A stretch of 64,000 nucleotides of DNA from Rheum nobile (GCA_027886185.1 WOAB01000109.1:7234501-7298500), one strand, 5' to 3'. Counted from the first letter of the stretch, positions 10,323 through 22,451 are shown. Notes: generated from the letters alone by a model not told the origin. Numbers and translations are program-made.

Positions 10323-11320
10323 TCAGAAGTGGTATAACTTTAGGTTTGTCGCGTTCCATCTTCTCGGGATTAGTCATCCATCTTTGTCTTCTAATTGGTA
10401 CACTCCTTGTTCGACTACTTCTTTGACTAGGTAGGGTCCTTCCCACTGGGGTGCGTGCTTTCCGTCGGTCGGATTCTTGGTGTTCTGGAATGTTTTTCTG
10501 AGGACCCAATCTCCAACTTTGAAGACTTTGGCTTGGACGTTCTTGTTGTAACTTCTTGTGACATGTTGTTGGAACCTGACCATTCTAATCCTGGCTTTTT
10601 CTGTAGTCTCATCTGCTATGTCCAAGTTGTGTGCTAGTTCGACGTCATTCTGTTCGTTCGTTTGAAGGCTGTAACGAGCAGTTGGAACCAATAGCTCGGC
10701 GGGGATGACTGCTTCGCTTCCGTAGATGAGTGAAAATGGCGACTGTCCGGTTGCGTTCTTTCGAGTGGTCCTGTCGGACTAGAGAATGAATGGGAGTTCG
10801 TCTGCCCATTTGTCTTTAGCCCCTGTGAGGCATTTCTTGAGGTTGTTGATGATGATTTTGTTGCTGGACTCGGCTTGTCCATTGGATTGTGGATACCGAG
10901 GGGTGGAGGTGACCAATTTGATGTTCCATTGGTCGCAAAAGGCTCAAGTCTTATGACTGATGAACTGGGAGCCATTGTCGCATACGATTTTTTATGGGAC
11001 GCCAAATCTGCACAAGATATTGCGTTTTATAAATGAAATGACGTGTTGATCTTTTACCTCTCGGTAGGCTTCAGCTTCGATCCATTTAGAGAAGTATTCT
11101 TTCATGGCAAGGAAGAAGACTCGTTGACCCGACGCAGGTGGGAGTTTCCCGACGATGTCCATTCCCCATCTCATGAAGGGCCACGGCGCCAGAGTCGGAT
11201 GGAGGAGTTACGAGGGTTGATGAGGAATGAGTGCGTGTCATTGACAGGCGTCGCACTTCTTGGTGTACTACATCGCGTCTCTATTCATTGTGGGCCAGTA
11301 GTATCCGTTTCACAAGGCTT
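10323..11320 (-). pseudogene. pol: A: integrase
   Basis: Fragments in three frames spell the DDE integrase: MRWGMDIVGKLPPASGQRVF and YFSKWIEAEAY near 11170-11060, a degraded DNGSQF region, then the C-terminal KVFKVGDWVLRKTFQNT and WEGPYLVKEVVEQGVYQLE, and the family terminus LKLYHF stop at 10323. Stops and frameshifts occur near 10980, 10780 and 10690. Integrase would insert the cDNA into the host chromosome. Confidence 0.85.
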
Positions 11321-11360
11321 TTCCCAAGAGGCTTCGTCCGCCGGTGTGGTTTCCACCTTC

Positions 11361-12554
11361 TTATTCATGTAATGATTGTAAGATACGTCCGACTTCTGGA
11401 GTCTTGAGGCATAGTAGGAGTATCCATGTGACAGATCTTTTGTACAAGATGTTATTTATGATATCGAAAGAAAGTGCTTGTACCTTTAGCCTTTTTGCTT
11501 CTGTTTTGTCGTTGGGTAGGATGTCGTCTCTTAGCCATTTGATGTAAGGTAGTGTCCAGTCGTCATGAGCGCTGACGATGTCTTCTTCTGGTCGGTCGCC
11601 TATCTTCATCATGACAAGTTCCTCTAATGGTGTGATCGACTCCTTGGTTGTTTCCGGGACAGCTGGTGTCATGACGTGTGCCAATGGGATGTTCGGAAAT
11701 TCCTTTGGATCCAGGACAGACCCCATATTGGCTACTGCGTCATCTTGGGAGTTAAGATCTTTGGGTACCTGTCTGATGTCGAACGTTTGGAATTGGTCGA
11801 TCAACTTCTTGGCCACTCCCAGGTAAGCTATCATCCTGACGTCCTTTGCATTATACGACCCTTGTATTTGGTTTACGACTAAGAGGGAGTCACAAATGAC
11901 TTCAATTTCCTAGACTCCTAGGTCACGGGCCAGGATGAGCCCAAATATAAGTGCTTCGTATTCAGTTTCGTTGTTGGTCGCATCCCATTCAAATCTCACG
12001 GCCTGGGCTATCTTGTCCCCTTGTGGCGATTTCAGCACGACCCCTAGCCCCGATCCTCTGGCGTTCGACGCACCATCTGTGTGGAGCTCCCATTTATTTG
12101 TTTCCCCCGTTGCGAGTAACTGTGTTGCTTCCTTGGTGGCTTCTTGCTCTAGGGTCGGGCTGAAGTCTGCCACAAAGTCAGCCAGGGCTTGCGACTTGAT
12201 CGCTGTTCTAGGCTCGTACTCGATGTCATAGCCGCTGAGGTGTATGGCCCACTTGGCCATTCGTCCTGTGAACTCAGGTTTCCTCATGATTGATCTCATG
12301 GGATGATTAGTGCGGACAATTATAGTATGGGATTCGAAATATTGTTTGAGTTTATTCGATGCCATTACCAGTGATAGTACAAGTTTTTCTAGCGACGAGT
12401 ACCTTGTTTCTGCTGGCAGTAACGTTTGACTGACATAGTATATCGGCGATTGCTTTCCATCCTCTTCTCTAACCAGTACTGCGCTTACGGCGGACTCCGA
12501 TACTGCTAGATATAGCAATAGTGGCTCATCGTCCTTGGGTTTGGTTAGCAACAT
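11361..12554 (-). pseudogene. pol: A: RNase H domains
   Basis: The first part (LLLYLAVSESAVSAVLVRE, LPAETRYSSLEKLVL) is the connection/RNase H segment after RT. The second (ELHTDGASNARGSGLGVVL, NNETEYEALIFGL) is the additional RNase H with the catalytic D of TDG that marks Tat elements. Two open pieces, 11910-12554 and 11361-11834, are separated by a stop. The downstream part reads into the integrase N-terminal region. Confidence 0.88.
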
Positions 12555-12650
12555 GGGACTGGCAAGGTATTTCTTTAGGTCTTGAAATGCACCTTCGTGC
12601 TCTTCCGTCCACTGAAAAGATTTGTTCTTCTTGAGAGCATCGTGAAAGGG

Positions 12651-13618
12651 TTAGCACTTGTCGGATGACTTCGAGATGAATCTATTCAGAGCTGCTATCC
12701 GACCTGACAATTTTTGCACGTCCTTGACGCATCGGGGGGATCGGAGGTTGATGAGGGCCTTGACCTGTTCTGGGCTGGCTTCTATTCCTCTTTGCGTCAC
12801 CATGTACCCCAAGAACTTTCCTGACGACACCGCAAAAGAGCATTTCATAGGATTTCATTTCATGTTATATCTTTTTAGTACCTCGAAGTTGTCGCGAAGG
12901 TGGTCGATATGATCTTGCTTCTTTTTTTATTTGACCAGCATGTCGTCTATGTAGACTTCCATCATGTCCCCGATCTGGTCTTTAAACATCATGTTGACCA
13001 ATCGTTGATAAGTAGCCCTGCATTTTTTAGTCCAAAGGGCATTACTTTGTAACAATAGATACCTTGGCTTGTGATGAATGCCGTTTTCTCTTGGTCCTCG
13101 GGTTTCATGAGGATTTGATTGTAGCCGCTGAACGCGTCCATGAAGGTTAACATTTCGTGTCCTACTGTCACGTCAACCATGGCTTCGATGTGAGGAAGTG
13201 GGAATGAGTCTCTAGGGCATGCTTTGTTGAGGTCGGTGAAGTCGATGCAGACTCTCCATTTGCCATTCTTCTTTTGGACTACGACCACGTTGGCCAGCCA
13301 CTCGGGGTAGTTGACTTCCCTTATTTTTCCTGTTTCCAACAAGCTCTTGACTTCGTCGTCGACGATCTTGTTTTGCTCTGGGGCGAATTTCCTGTGCTTT
13401 TGCTTTACAGGGGGGTGAGATGGATCTACGTTCAACTTATGAGTAATAATGTTTGGAGATATACCGACCATGTCTTCATGTGACCACGCAAAACAATCAG
13501 TATTGGATCTGAGAAAATCAAGAATTTGTTGTCTGGTCGAGTCGTCCAGGTCCGACCCGACCCTTACCGTTTGGTTTGGCTTTGAAGGATCTAGTACAAT
13601 CTCATCGAGTTTTTCCAT
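12651..13618 (-). pseudogene. pol: A: reverse transcriptase
   Basis: It starts with the linker before RT (EKLDEIVLDPSKPNQTVRVG) and contains VVVQKKNGKWRVCIDFTDLN, FPLPHIEAMVD, MDAFSGYNQI and VMPFGLKNAG. After a frameshift near 13000 the active site EVYIDDMLVK is intact around 12940, followed by FLGYMVTQRGIEASPEQ. Stops lie near 12925 and 12860. It copies the element RNA into cDNA. Confidence 0.92.
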
Positions 13619-13753
13619 TTCTGGTTCGACGTATCGATTAGGTCCTTCACCGCTCTGTGATTTCTATGAGACCCTATGCTCGACGGCGCTTTTCATGGAG
13701 GCGACGTAGCATTCTTTGGCCGCCCTCTGGTCTCCCTTGATTTCTTGGACTCC

Positions 13754-14360
13754 CTACTTGGTAGGGAACTTGATAATTTGGTGGTACGTCAAGGGTATCG
13801 CCTTCATAGCGTGTATCCATGGCCTACCAAGAATGCAATTATAGGGAGACGGGCAATCTAGGACTAGAAATTTCACCTGTTGGTTGACTCCTCCGGCGTA
13901 TGTTGTGAGAACGATTTCGCCGATAGTGTGTTTAACTTCACCACTGAATCCGACTAGTGGAGTCGATTTCTTGATCAGGGTCATCCTCACCCAGACCCAT
14001 CCCTTTGAGGGCGTCGAAGGTCAAGAGATTGGTCGAACTTCCTGTATCGATTAGTACTCTACGTATCAAATAGTTTTCGATAGGTAAAGAGATTACCAGA
14101 CCATCGTGATGGCATTCCGATCCGTCGGCATCGGATTCGTCGAACGTGACCGTCGGGAGATCGGAGACCTTGTTTGGTCTGAACTCCGGCGTTTCGGGCT
14201 TACTGCCTTTGCTTTCCTTTGCATGTCGTTTGGCCGCAGAGTACGTGTTTCCACATACGTCCGAACCACCTGAAATAGTATTGACAATTTTTGTGTGGAC
14301 AAGAGACGGAGGTTTGTCTTGTTTTACCTGATCTCGTCGCTCCATGGTGGCTTTGGCTCG
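13754..14360 (-). pseudogene. pro: A: aspartic protease region
   Basis: The catalytic VLIDTGSSTNLL loop is intact, preceded by HHDGLVISLPIENYLIRR and followed, after a frameshift near 13985, by FSGEVKHTIGEIVLTTYAGG and CILGRPWIHAM. Upstream GGSDVCGNTYSAAKRHAKES is the gag/protease spacer common to A, B and C. Confidence 0.88.
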
Positions 14361-15880
14361 TTCCGAGATTACGTCACGCAAGAGCCCCTACGCGAGCAAC
14401 CTAGCGAGTGATCGTGGTCACCGTGGAATTCGCACCAACGGCTGATGTCCTTTTTGACGTCTGGTCGGTCGCTCTTTCGGGACCATCTTACCTCTTTTCT
14501 ATATTTGTTGAAACTCTTGACGAACTCCGACACGGAAACATTGAAGTTGTAAGATTGAACCCTGGGAGGCAACGTCGGACCATCTCTCTAGTCTTGAGAC
14601 CTGTCTTGGAAAGAGTTTACCTGGTTTTGCTCATTTCGATTACGAGGATAGGGGTGATGGCGTCCGTCACGACGGTTGTCGGAGGAGGATTTGCGATCGG
14701 ATTGGTCAGGTCCATGGGAGGCTTTTCGTGACTCACGATCTTCTTCCAAACGTACCTCGGCCATGGTTTTGGCCTGGACATCTTCGAAGCTTCTGCACGG
14801 GTACTTGGTGATCTCGTTGTAGAGGTTGTTGTCTTTGATCAAACCTTGGCGGAAGGCTTCGATTGAGGTGGTGACGTCGTAATGGGGGATCGTGACTTTT
14901 TCCTTATTGTACCTGTTAAGATAGCTTCGGAGAGGTTCATTATACATTTGGGTGATTCGATAGAGATCACTCGATTGTCTTTCGAGCTTCCGACTACTAG
15001 CGAATTGGATCTTGAAGGAATTGACCAAGTCTGCGAACGATGCGATCACTCCCTGAGGCAAACGCATAAACCAGGTCAGTGCGGGACCCGCGAGAGTCAT
15101 GCCAAAGCTTTTGCACATTACAGCCTTGCGGCTCTCTTTTGGAATGAACGCAGTCATTAATTTTTGTTTATAGAGAGAAATGTGATCATCTGGGTCGTTG
15201 GTGTCGTCGAACGTCGCCATGGTGGAGAGATGGAATTTCTTTGGGATCTCGACCCTAGCGATCTCCTCGACGAACAGAGATTCTTCGAATTCGCCTGACG
15301 CCTCCTTCTCGATCGGCTGCGGAACTCCGGGAATCCTAGCGATGCGATCGTCAAGCGTCTTCATATGTTGATTAAGCATCTGCTGGACGAGAGCTAGGAT
15401 GTCGGGAGGATTGGTACCCTGTGGTTCGTCGATCCGGGTCCCTGCTGACCCGATCGGTGTGGAGAAAGTAACATTATTAGTCGAAAATGGATTAACCAAA
15501 GGAGTTCGAGATGTACCCTCAGTATATCCGGGACGCCGTACGCTCGGAGGGGTCAGTTCGACGCCATCCATGTTAAGGCGCGTCTGGACGCTGCAATGGA
15601 CGGGCATCCGTGTGGATCCAGAAGCCATTGATTGTGCTTGTGACTTAAGAGACTCATTTTCACGGGTTAGTTGTGCAATTTCGGCCTTGGATTGGGTGGA
15701 TAAGGTAGCCAAGGCTTCGGTCTTTTGGCGCTATTGGGCAAGTTCCTCTTGTAGGGCAGTCATTTTTTGGGCAAGCTCTTGGAATTGGGTTGGGGTAGGA
15801 TTTTCGGTCGTGTTTCCTTGAGCTTGGGTGTCATCTTCGAGGCGTGGCTCCTCGGTATCGGTAGGTGGGTTGATAGTCAT
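14361..15880 (-). pseudogene. gag: A: gag
   Basis: The ATG at 15880 starts MTINPPTDTEEP; one TAG near 15735 interrupts a coil-rich N-terminus. The long piece 14588-15712 carries the capsid core (RVEIPKKFHLSTMATFDD, DDHISLYKQKLMTAFIPKE, AGPALTWFMRLPQG, YLNRYNKEKVTIPH). Past a stop at 14588 comes the nucleic-acid-binding knuckle, here CEFHGDHDHSLGC. That is a C-X2-H-X4-H-type motif shortened by one residue before the last Cys compared with B. Confidence 0.88.
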
Positions 15881-15916
15881 GGTTGGAAGGTTTTGAGATG
15901 GTGATCGTCAAGTTGC

Positions 15917-15932
15917 CCCACGGTGGGCGTCA
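15917..15932 (-). promoter_or_regulatory. A: candidate primer binding site
   Basis: The minus strand reads TGACGCCCACCGTGGG, three bases inside the LTR end. B has TGGCGCCCACTGTGGG and C has TGGTGTCCACCATGGG at the same place, so this is the family's PBS and is not tRNA-iMet. I do not assign the tRNA. Confidence 0.75.
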
Positions 15933-15935
15933 AAT

Positions 15936-16590
15936 TGTTTTGGGGCGAAAAGATCGGACGACCTAAATCGCCTTAGACGGGGTAACGAGTCGATCGGGTA
16001 ATAGAAATCAATCCAAACCAAACAGACAATCAACAAATAAAGAATAGATACGAAATAGCAAGGTAATTTTATTGATCTATTGATGATTGAATCAGATCGA
16101 AGTACAACTTATCCTTGGAGGACAAAAGAACGGATCTTGTTCGATCTGTGATTCTGTGACTCGACCGGTGGTGACTGAGCGATATTCGGAGGAGACTGAG
16201 CTAGACTGGGTGCACTCTCAAGTTCTTTTTGGAGCAAGTTCTCGAATGCAGGATGTATACGTGTGTCCATTACTTGCCTTATCGTGATCTATATATGGTA
16301 ATTGTCATCTTGTGTCCGTTACTTCATCGTTTGCAATATTTCTTATTAATTCTAGGCGAGATCCTCGGGATTTGCTCTTGATTGCCAACATTATCTCTGT
16401 GTTTTAATGACATAGCCATTGCCATCGATTCGAGAATTTGATGTGTTGGGCGAGATCTTCGGAATTGGTCGGATCCTACGCGTCTGAGGAATGTTCGACG
16501 CCTCCTCCTGGTTTCTCTTGGCTTCCGACTCCGTTTGGATCTTGGCCCAACTTGCTCATTTGATCCTCTTGGAGAATGATGTGCCCAACA
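15936..16590 (-). repeat. A: 5' LTR (655 bp)
   Basis: Full-length partner of 6750-7404, followed by the AGGTC target duplication. Most differences from the partner are transitions, as expected for methylated, silenced DNA. Confidence 0.95.
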
Positions 16591-16595
16591 AGGTC

Positions 16596-17060
16596 CATGG
16601 CTATAATAACCGGGTCCTATGAGGTTACACACATAGAGTTATCGGGCAGGATCAAACTGAACCGAAAGCCCGTGTTGGATATGGATTTCGGCCCTATGGC
16701 TAAATTGGGAGATTGGCTTTTATTATTAATAGATAAGAGTTATCATTAAAAATAAACTAGATAAGGAGACATCTTATTAGAAGATATAGATATAATATAA
16801 AGATATTATATCTATTACCAAAGATAAGATACGATCTTATAAGTAATTGTTACCAAAAGGAAAACATACAATTTACTTCTCCTCCAAGAAGCACATGGCC
16901 GAACCTCCCAGTGCAAGCCAAGCTCGCGCCTTTCGTTCGTTCGTTCTAGAAGACGAGACCAAGGCGATCCAGATTCCAGACTCGTGTGAACCAGGTAGAG
17001 AAACCACATTTGGGGCTTTCGATCTCCGCTGAAACTTTGCCGAAATGATTTGACACGCAT
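16596..17060 (+). repeat. G: remaining part of the copia 3' LTR
   Basis: It continues the LTR interrupted at 6749: a short GC-richer part, then an AT-rich stretch with TATAATATAAAG near 16795, then a transcribed part. No protein is supported. The right boundary with the LINE is not sharply visible. Confidence 0.55.
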
Positions 17061-17099
17061 CAAACGGTATGTAACTCTACTTATACTTGATCCATTCAT

Positions 17100-18474
17100 G
17101 CATGAGATCCTTGTTAGATGTAACAAAATAGTTTTCTGCAATTCCGCTTATACGCATCTAATCCCTTCAATCCCAACTCTTTTCTTTGAGGAGAACAATT
17201 TAAATCTTTGTAAGGACCCCTCAATTACTGAAACTAAAACTTCTATCTTTGATATGCCTCTAGATAAAACGTCAGGCCCTGACGGATTTCCAGCTGACTT
17301 CTACCAAAAATATTGGAATATTATTGGATCATCTCTTTTTCGGCTGCTAAGGCTTTCTTCCACTCTAGACAACTACTTAAAGCAACTAATCACTCATTTA
17401 TCCCTAAAAATGATCATCCTACAAATATTAATAATTTATGTCCAATAAGCCTTTGTAACACTAGCTACAAAGTAATTACAAAAGTTTTAGCAAATAGATT
17501 AAAAATCATTCTCTCGAAATAATTCAAGATAATATACTTATTGCCCATGAAATTTTCCACTTTTTTCATAAAAATAAAAAAGAAAAACATGAATGGGTTA
17601 CACTTAAACTTGATATGGAAAAAGCTTATGATAAACTAGATTGAAACTTTCTTGCTCTCATCCTTAAGAAACTTGGCTTTCATGATAAATGGATTCACTT
17701 AATTATGACATCTATATCTTCGGCCTCTTATTTTGTTCTTGTGAACAGCCAACCATGAAAATAATTTCAACCTTCATGCGGAATAAGACAAAGTGACCCT
17801 ATTGCTCCTTTACTCCTTGAGATTGCTATGGAATTCTTAGTCAGAACACTTACCAAATAAGCCCAACAACCACACAAAAAAGTTGGGATTCATGTTACTC
17901 GAAACGGCCTATGCATTCCTTACCTAAACTTTGCAAATGACACCTTAATCCTAGCAAATGCTTCTCAGATAATATGATATTTATAAAATCAGTCCTTGAA
18001 CACTTTACTGTCAAAAGTGGTCTTTCCATCAATTTCCATAAACGCATCTTTCAAACTTCATCCAATATTGATAAAGCCATTACTGCCTCTCTATCTACTA
18101 TCCTAAACATTCAAGTAACTACAGCTATGGAAAAGTACTTGCGCATCCCAATTATTCTTGGAAGAGTTAATAATGATATTTTTGTTGAATCCATAGCCAC
18201 ACTCAATAAGCAACTTTTCCGATGGAAAGCAAACTCTTTATCACAAACAGGTAGAGGAATCCTAATAAAATCAAATTTACTCTCCAAAGTAAATTACCTT
18301 GTGCAAAGTTTTTTTTGTTGCCTAAAGGAGTTTGCGAATCCATTGACAAGATTACAAGGACTTCTTTTGGAACAAAAATACACCTAATTTTCACCTACTG
18401 CTTATTTGGGATAAGATCTACTGTCCTAAATTTTTGGGTGGATTCATCATTCGTAAAGTAGAAGGTAACAATAA
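17100..18474 (+). pseudogene. LINE reverse transcriptase
   Basis: Fragments spell the LINE RT: MPLDKTSGPDGFPADFYQKY, then PISLCNTSYKVITKVLANRL, then TLKLDMEKAYDKLD near 17600, and CGIRQSDPIAPLLLEIAMEF near 17790. The catalytic box that should be F/YADD reads LNFANDTLIL near 17935, a D-to-N change. Further on come SGLSINFHKRIF and KYLRIPIILGR, the thumb region. Many stops and frameshifts. Confidence 0.88.
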
Positions 18475-18762
18475 GGGGTGTTTGGCAAGGAGGGTTGGGA
18501 ACGAGGTTTGGGATTGAGGAATTCCAACCCCATACATTTTGTTTGGTTAAAGGAATTTGGGTATGATACCCATTCCCCAACTCTCCAAGGTATGGGTTTC
18601 TTAACCCCTCCAATTTTTATGGGTTTGAGTGGTATGAAAAATGAAGAAGGATTTGTGGGTTAAATATCATTCCCATATGTAAAAACAAACACTCAACTAA
18701 AATCTATCATTCCCAATCCTATACCTCTTCAACCCGATACCCAATTTATATTAAACATGCCC
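18475..18762. mobile_element. Tourist-like MITE (288 bp), TSD TAA
   Basis: It begins GGGGTGTTTGG and ends AAACATGCCC, imperfect terminal inverted repeats of the Tourist/PIF-Harbinger type, flanked by TAA on both sides (18472-18474 and 18763-18765). Removing the element and one TAA restores the LINE frame as VEGNNKALQMKLLWKI, which proves the boundaries. No coding capacity. Confidence 0.85.
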
Positions 18763-20310
18763 TAAAGCTCTTCAAATGAAACTACTATGGAAGATTCTAA
18801 CCGAAGTTGATAATATTTGGATCCGTATAATCAATGAAAAATATCTAGGTCCTCGTAGCCTTCTCAACTACAAAAGATCAATTGCTCATTCATGGCAATT
18901 CGGTAGACTATTGCATCTCACTAACCTCTTTAAAAAGGTTCTTTTTTGGCAGCTTGGCAATGGCAAAATGATAAATTTTGGATTGACAATTGGATTCATG
19001 ATTTAAATATTTTCCCATACTTTGATAATATTAATATAATTGTGAAAGTTTCAGATTTCATTACTACATCACGACATTGGGACTTCTAGAAGCTTTCCTT
19101 GACACTCCCTTCTGATATTGTCTACAAAGTTATGTGTATATGGATTCCCAATATTTTTACCCCTGACAAGTTAATTTGGCTTCCAATGTTTGATGGATTT
19201 TTTTTTGTTAAGACTGCTGCAAAACTCCTCAACCCTTTCAGTGACAATAGTTTTGACAATTTCCATTGGATTTGGAAACAAAAACTACCACCAAAGGTTC
19301 AAAATTTCATTTGGAAGGCATGCTCAGACTGTCTTCCTATCACTGAAAGATTAAACATATTTTATAATCGAGTACCCTCTCAATGTTGCCTATGTAACCT
19401 CCATGAGGAGGATACCAATCACATTTTCTTCTTATGCCCATATACTATAGATCTATTACACAAATTGAAAAGCAAAACCCAATCTAATTTCAATTTCAAG
19501 AGTGATTGCAATTTCAAAACTAATCTAAACCTTTTTCATTAACAATAATTCTAATCTTGATATTTGCTTCTTCATATTGTGGAACATCTAGCAACATAAA
19601 AATAATATTATTTTTTGTCCTATAAACAACAATTAGAAAATTCTTCTAATTGTCCTCTGGATACTGCCATCCTACAATTTCATGATTGGACCCAATCTAC
19701 ACCTTCAAGAAAGATTAAAAAAAGGTAAAAATAGAAACAACATTAATAATAAACCCGCTACCTCAACTTGGATCAAACATCAACAATCTTGGACCAATTA
19801 AATTTTGATAGCTTTGAGAACTGATCAGTCCTTTCACATTGGCTTTATCATAAGGGACGACAACTCTAACATCCTTGCAATTGAGAAAAGTTGTATCCCG
19901 AATACAACAATTCTCCAAACTGAAGCTTATTTCCTACTCGAAGGTGTCAGACAAGAATTAGAAGACTGATTATTGAAGGTGACAATCTAACTATTATTAA
20001 CAATATTAAGAAAATATGGAAAGTTCTATGAAAAATTAGGACTATTATCCTTGATATATTTTCCCAGTTGAATTACTTTGATTCTGTCATGATTTTTCAT
20101 TGCTTCAGAGAATACAACTCAGGTACTGACTTCTTGGCTTCAAGGGATTGTGATATCGAGAGACTTCGTGAATTGATTCAAAGAACATTATCTCAAGATA
20201 TCATGAGATTTAGATTAGAAATGTATTTAATGAATATTGATCTCAATGTATTTAGACATTTTCTCAAAATCATCCGTTGTGATGATTTCGGCATGTCTTG
20301 TAGATAGCAA
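18763..20310 (+). pseudogene. LINE zf-RVT and RNase H region
   Basis: After the MITE, KLLWKILTEVDNIWIRIINE leads to the zinc-binding RT-associated module near 19260-19450 (WIWKQKLPPKVQNFIWKA, CCLCNLHEEDTNHIFFLCP). A plant RNase H-like domain follows (GFIIRDDNSNILAI near 19840, VEGDNLTIINNI near 19975, FREYNSGTDFLA near 20105), broken by stops near 19970 and 20030. This C-terminal RNase H is common in plant L1 elements. Confidence 0.82.
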
Positions 20311-21807
20311 AGAGCCTATTGTTTGCTTTGTAATAAAAAACTATTCTTTGTAAGTGGTAACATGGGCGGATGAAGGTTTGACAACCAAAATATAGACACA
20401 CGCTAAATATCCTTAACTAAAATTATTTTGTTCACGAGATAATAATGAGCTAAATGTAAAATCCTAAAGTAATAATAGACAGTTCATTACCTCGCCCAAC
20501 TAGAACAAGGAACTCTATATGCAAATAAAAAATCCCATTAATTATCTAATTTTCTTATAAATGGATTATTGTAGCCCGAGGCTAAACAATTGTTGTTTAC
20601 ACTAAGTCTAAGTCTACCTTGCATAAGCAACCCCAATTTTAAACAACAAACCCTATATTTGAACCCCAAATGGAATTGTGCTCTAAATTGATCCAAAAGT
20701 TATACAATTTTAACAAATTTCATCATAACTTACTACTTTCTCCGTGTAATTTCAATCAATTTGTCCTATTTTGTATAAAAAAATGATTTTAAAATTTTCA
20801 AACCCGTAAATCCTAAATTTTGAAATTTCTAACACAAATAAGGAAAGATTTGATGAGTTTACAATTAATTTATCTTGGCTTTTGAACAACGTTGAATGTA
20901 GATGATCACATACGAATCAAAGATCGTCGGAAAAGGGCTCCAAATCACCGAAAAATTGCCAAAGAGATGTTCGGAGCTATTTCATTTTTGTTTTGTCCCC
21001 AAAACTATCCGGATTAAAGAGATATAGAGAGAATGCATTTTCTGTATTGAAGGGCTTGTGTATAAATTTGGATAAAATTGTATTTTTTAGTACTCCCTTA
21101 TACTTGTCATTTTTATAATTTTGCACACATATTAAGGAATTTTAAACTCATAATAATAAATTATTTCATGTCTTTGTGCTATAATGTTACGATGAATTTT
21201 ATCACAAATTACATTGAAACGATGAATTTTATCACAAATTACATTGAAACGTATATATCTATCTACAAATATATAAAGTAAAGTATTTTAACAATTAATG
21301 CCTCATTCATTTGACTTGATTTCTAAACATACTAGTAAGATGAGCCCGTGCTCCAAACGGGGCAGAATGTTTTTTTATAATTTTTTAATATAGAATTGCA
21401 AAGAGAGCTGGGGTTGTTTTGTAGTAGATTTTAAATTTTCTGTCGTGGAATTAAGGTTGTAGAATTTAAATTAGTATATGCTTTTGATGAGAATGAATGT
21501 TATGTATGTGAGCTTGTAATTGTAGTATATTTTAGTGATTTGGTACGGATGTTTATATAAGTATATTGTTGTGAATGTTTATGTTTAGTGAAGGTAAAAT
21601 TCATTTCGATTTTATTTAAAAATCGATAAAATGTGATTAGCTTTGTTTTAAATGAGTGAAATGAACATGAAGAGGCACATGTCGTACCTCGTTGTTGGCA
21701 TATGGCGATGGTAAATGTTAAACTGAGTTGTATAACCATGTGTTTGATTTGAAGCAATTATTTTGAAAATCCAAATTAATTGAATGTTAACAATGGTTTT
21801 ATATGTA
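20311..21807. other. AT-rich remnant DNA without a supported gene
   Basis: About 1.5 kb, strongly AT-rich. It was contiguous with 49115 onward before element B inserted. It holds a 30-bp tandem duplication (21189-21248) and an isolated GAGCCCGTGCTCCAAACGGG near 21340 that resembles short plant repeat ends. ORFs here are short and low-complexity, and I do not accept them as genes. Confidence 0.6.
21189..21248. repeat. 30-bp perfect tandem duplication
   Basis: Two identical 30-bp units start with ACGATGAATTTTATC at 21189 and 21219. Confidence 0.95.
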
Positions 21808-21812
21808 ATGAT

Positions 21813-22439
21813 TGTTTTGGGCGAAAAAGATCGAACCGACCTGAATAACTTAAAGAAGGACAACTAGACAACAATTAGATTGATAATATCTAGATAATCC
21901 AAATCAACTAGAGACAAGAACGTAAAGAGTTTATAATAACGCGAAGACTGGCTTATCTCCTTTGAGTAAGAGGTCGGTCGAACCAAAGGGGAAGGTCGCC
22001 GGTCGTTTAAATACTAGAACCCCGATTTCGAACTGATGAGCTTAGATTAGTATAGAAATGGGAGAATCGTTATCTGTGTTATGTTCGAAAGTACTTGTGT
22101 TCCTTACAATGATTTCTAAAACCCTTTATATACATTTAATCTCCAGAAAGATCTAGCCGTTTCTTATCTGTGATCTTTGCATTTTAGCTTTAATTGCCGG
22201 ATTGCCATGATCTTATGGCATTTATGTCATGATCTCGCAGGCTTGTGACCGTTGTATGGGATCTGGATTTCTCGTAACGTTTCCGATCGTGTCGTTGGCA
22301 TGATCCTGATTTTTATCGTCTGGTCTTTGATTGCCTTATCGTATGGTCGCTTCCCTGTTTAGTCGCTTCAAAGAGAAAGAAAGTGGCCTCACTTACTGGG
22401 CCGCCTCTTCCGAAGGTCCGATAAGAACATGGCCCAACA
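21813..22439 (-). repeat. B: 3' LTR (627 bp)
   Basis: Identical in length to its partner at 48483-49109. It contains a TTTATATACA TATA-like box near 22125 on the plus strand. Confidence 0.95.
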
Positions 22440-22451
22440 ATTGCCCCAAGG
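22440..22451 (-). promoter_or_regulatory. B: polypurine tract
   Basis: The minus strand reads CTTGGGGCAAT directly before the LTR, identical to element C. Confidence 0.85.

Larger units (their letters stand above)
6750..16590 (-). mobile_element. Element A: complete Tat-lineage Ty3/gypsy element with antisense extra gene
   Basis: Two 655-bp LTRs (TGTTTTGGGG...GCCCAACA) flank a minus-strand gag-PR-RT-RNaseH-IN order plus a plus-strand extra gene beside the 3' LTR. A perfect AGGTC duplication (6745-6749 and 16591-16595) proves one insertion event into the copia LTR. The LTRs differ at roughly 25 sites by eye, about 4%. The lineage is set by the gag C-X2-H-X4-H-type knuckle, an extra RNase H domain with TDGASN, and the antisense Transposase_28-like gene. 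All reading frames are interrupted, so the copy cannot be autonomous. Confidence 0.92.
4201..17060 (+). mobile_element. Element G: Ty1-copia (Tork/Angela-like), 3' part, split by element A
   Basis: The sequence begins in mid-pol because H interrupts it at 4200. It continues through RT and RNase H, a long 3' noncoding region and a 3' LTR that is interrupted by A at 6750-16590. Removing A and one AGGTC duplication joins 6749 to 16596 cleanly. The right LTR end is uncertain (about 17060); no clear terminal CA with a matching duplication was found. RT and RNase H motif spelling resembles the Tork/Angela branch, by recognition only. Confidence 0.75.
17100..20310 (+). mobile_element. LINE (plant L1-type), 5'-truncated, degenerate
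   Basis: Only the second half of ORF2 remains: RT, zf-RVT and RNase H. No first ORF or endonuclease is present, as expected for 5' truncation during target-primed reverse transcription. A Tourist-like MITE splits it at 18475. There is no clear poly(A) tail; the sequence fades after GTAATAAAAAAC near 20335. Confidence 0.85.

Noticed and set aside
20735..21110. Stowaway-like starts (CTTTCTCCGTG near 20741 and TACTCCCTTATAC near 21090)
   Set aside because: Both point the same way and no inverted partner end with a TA duplication was found, so no element can be delimited.
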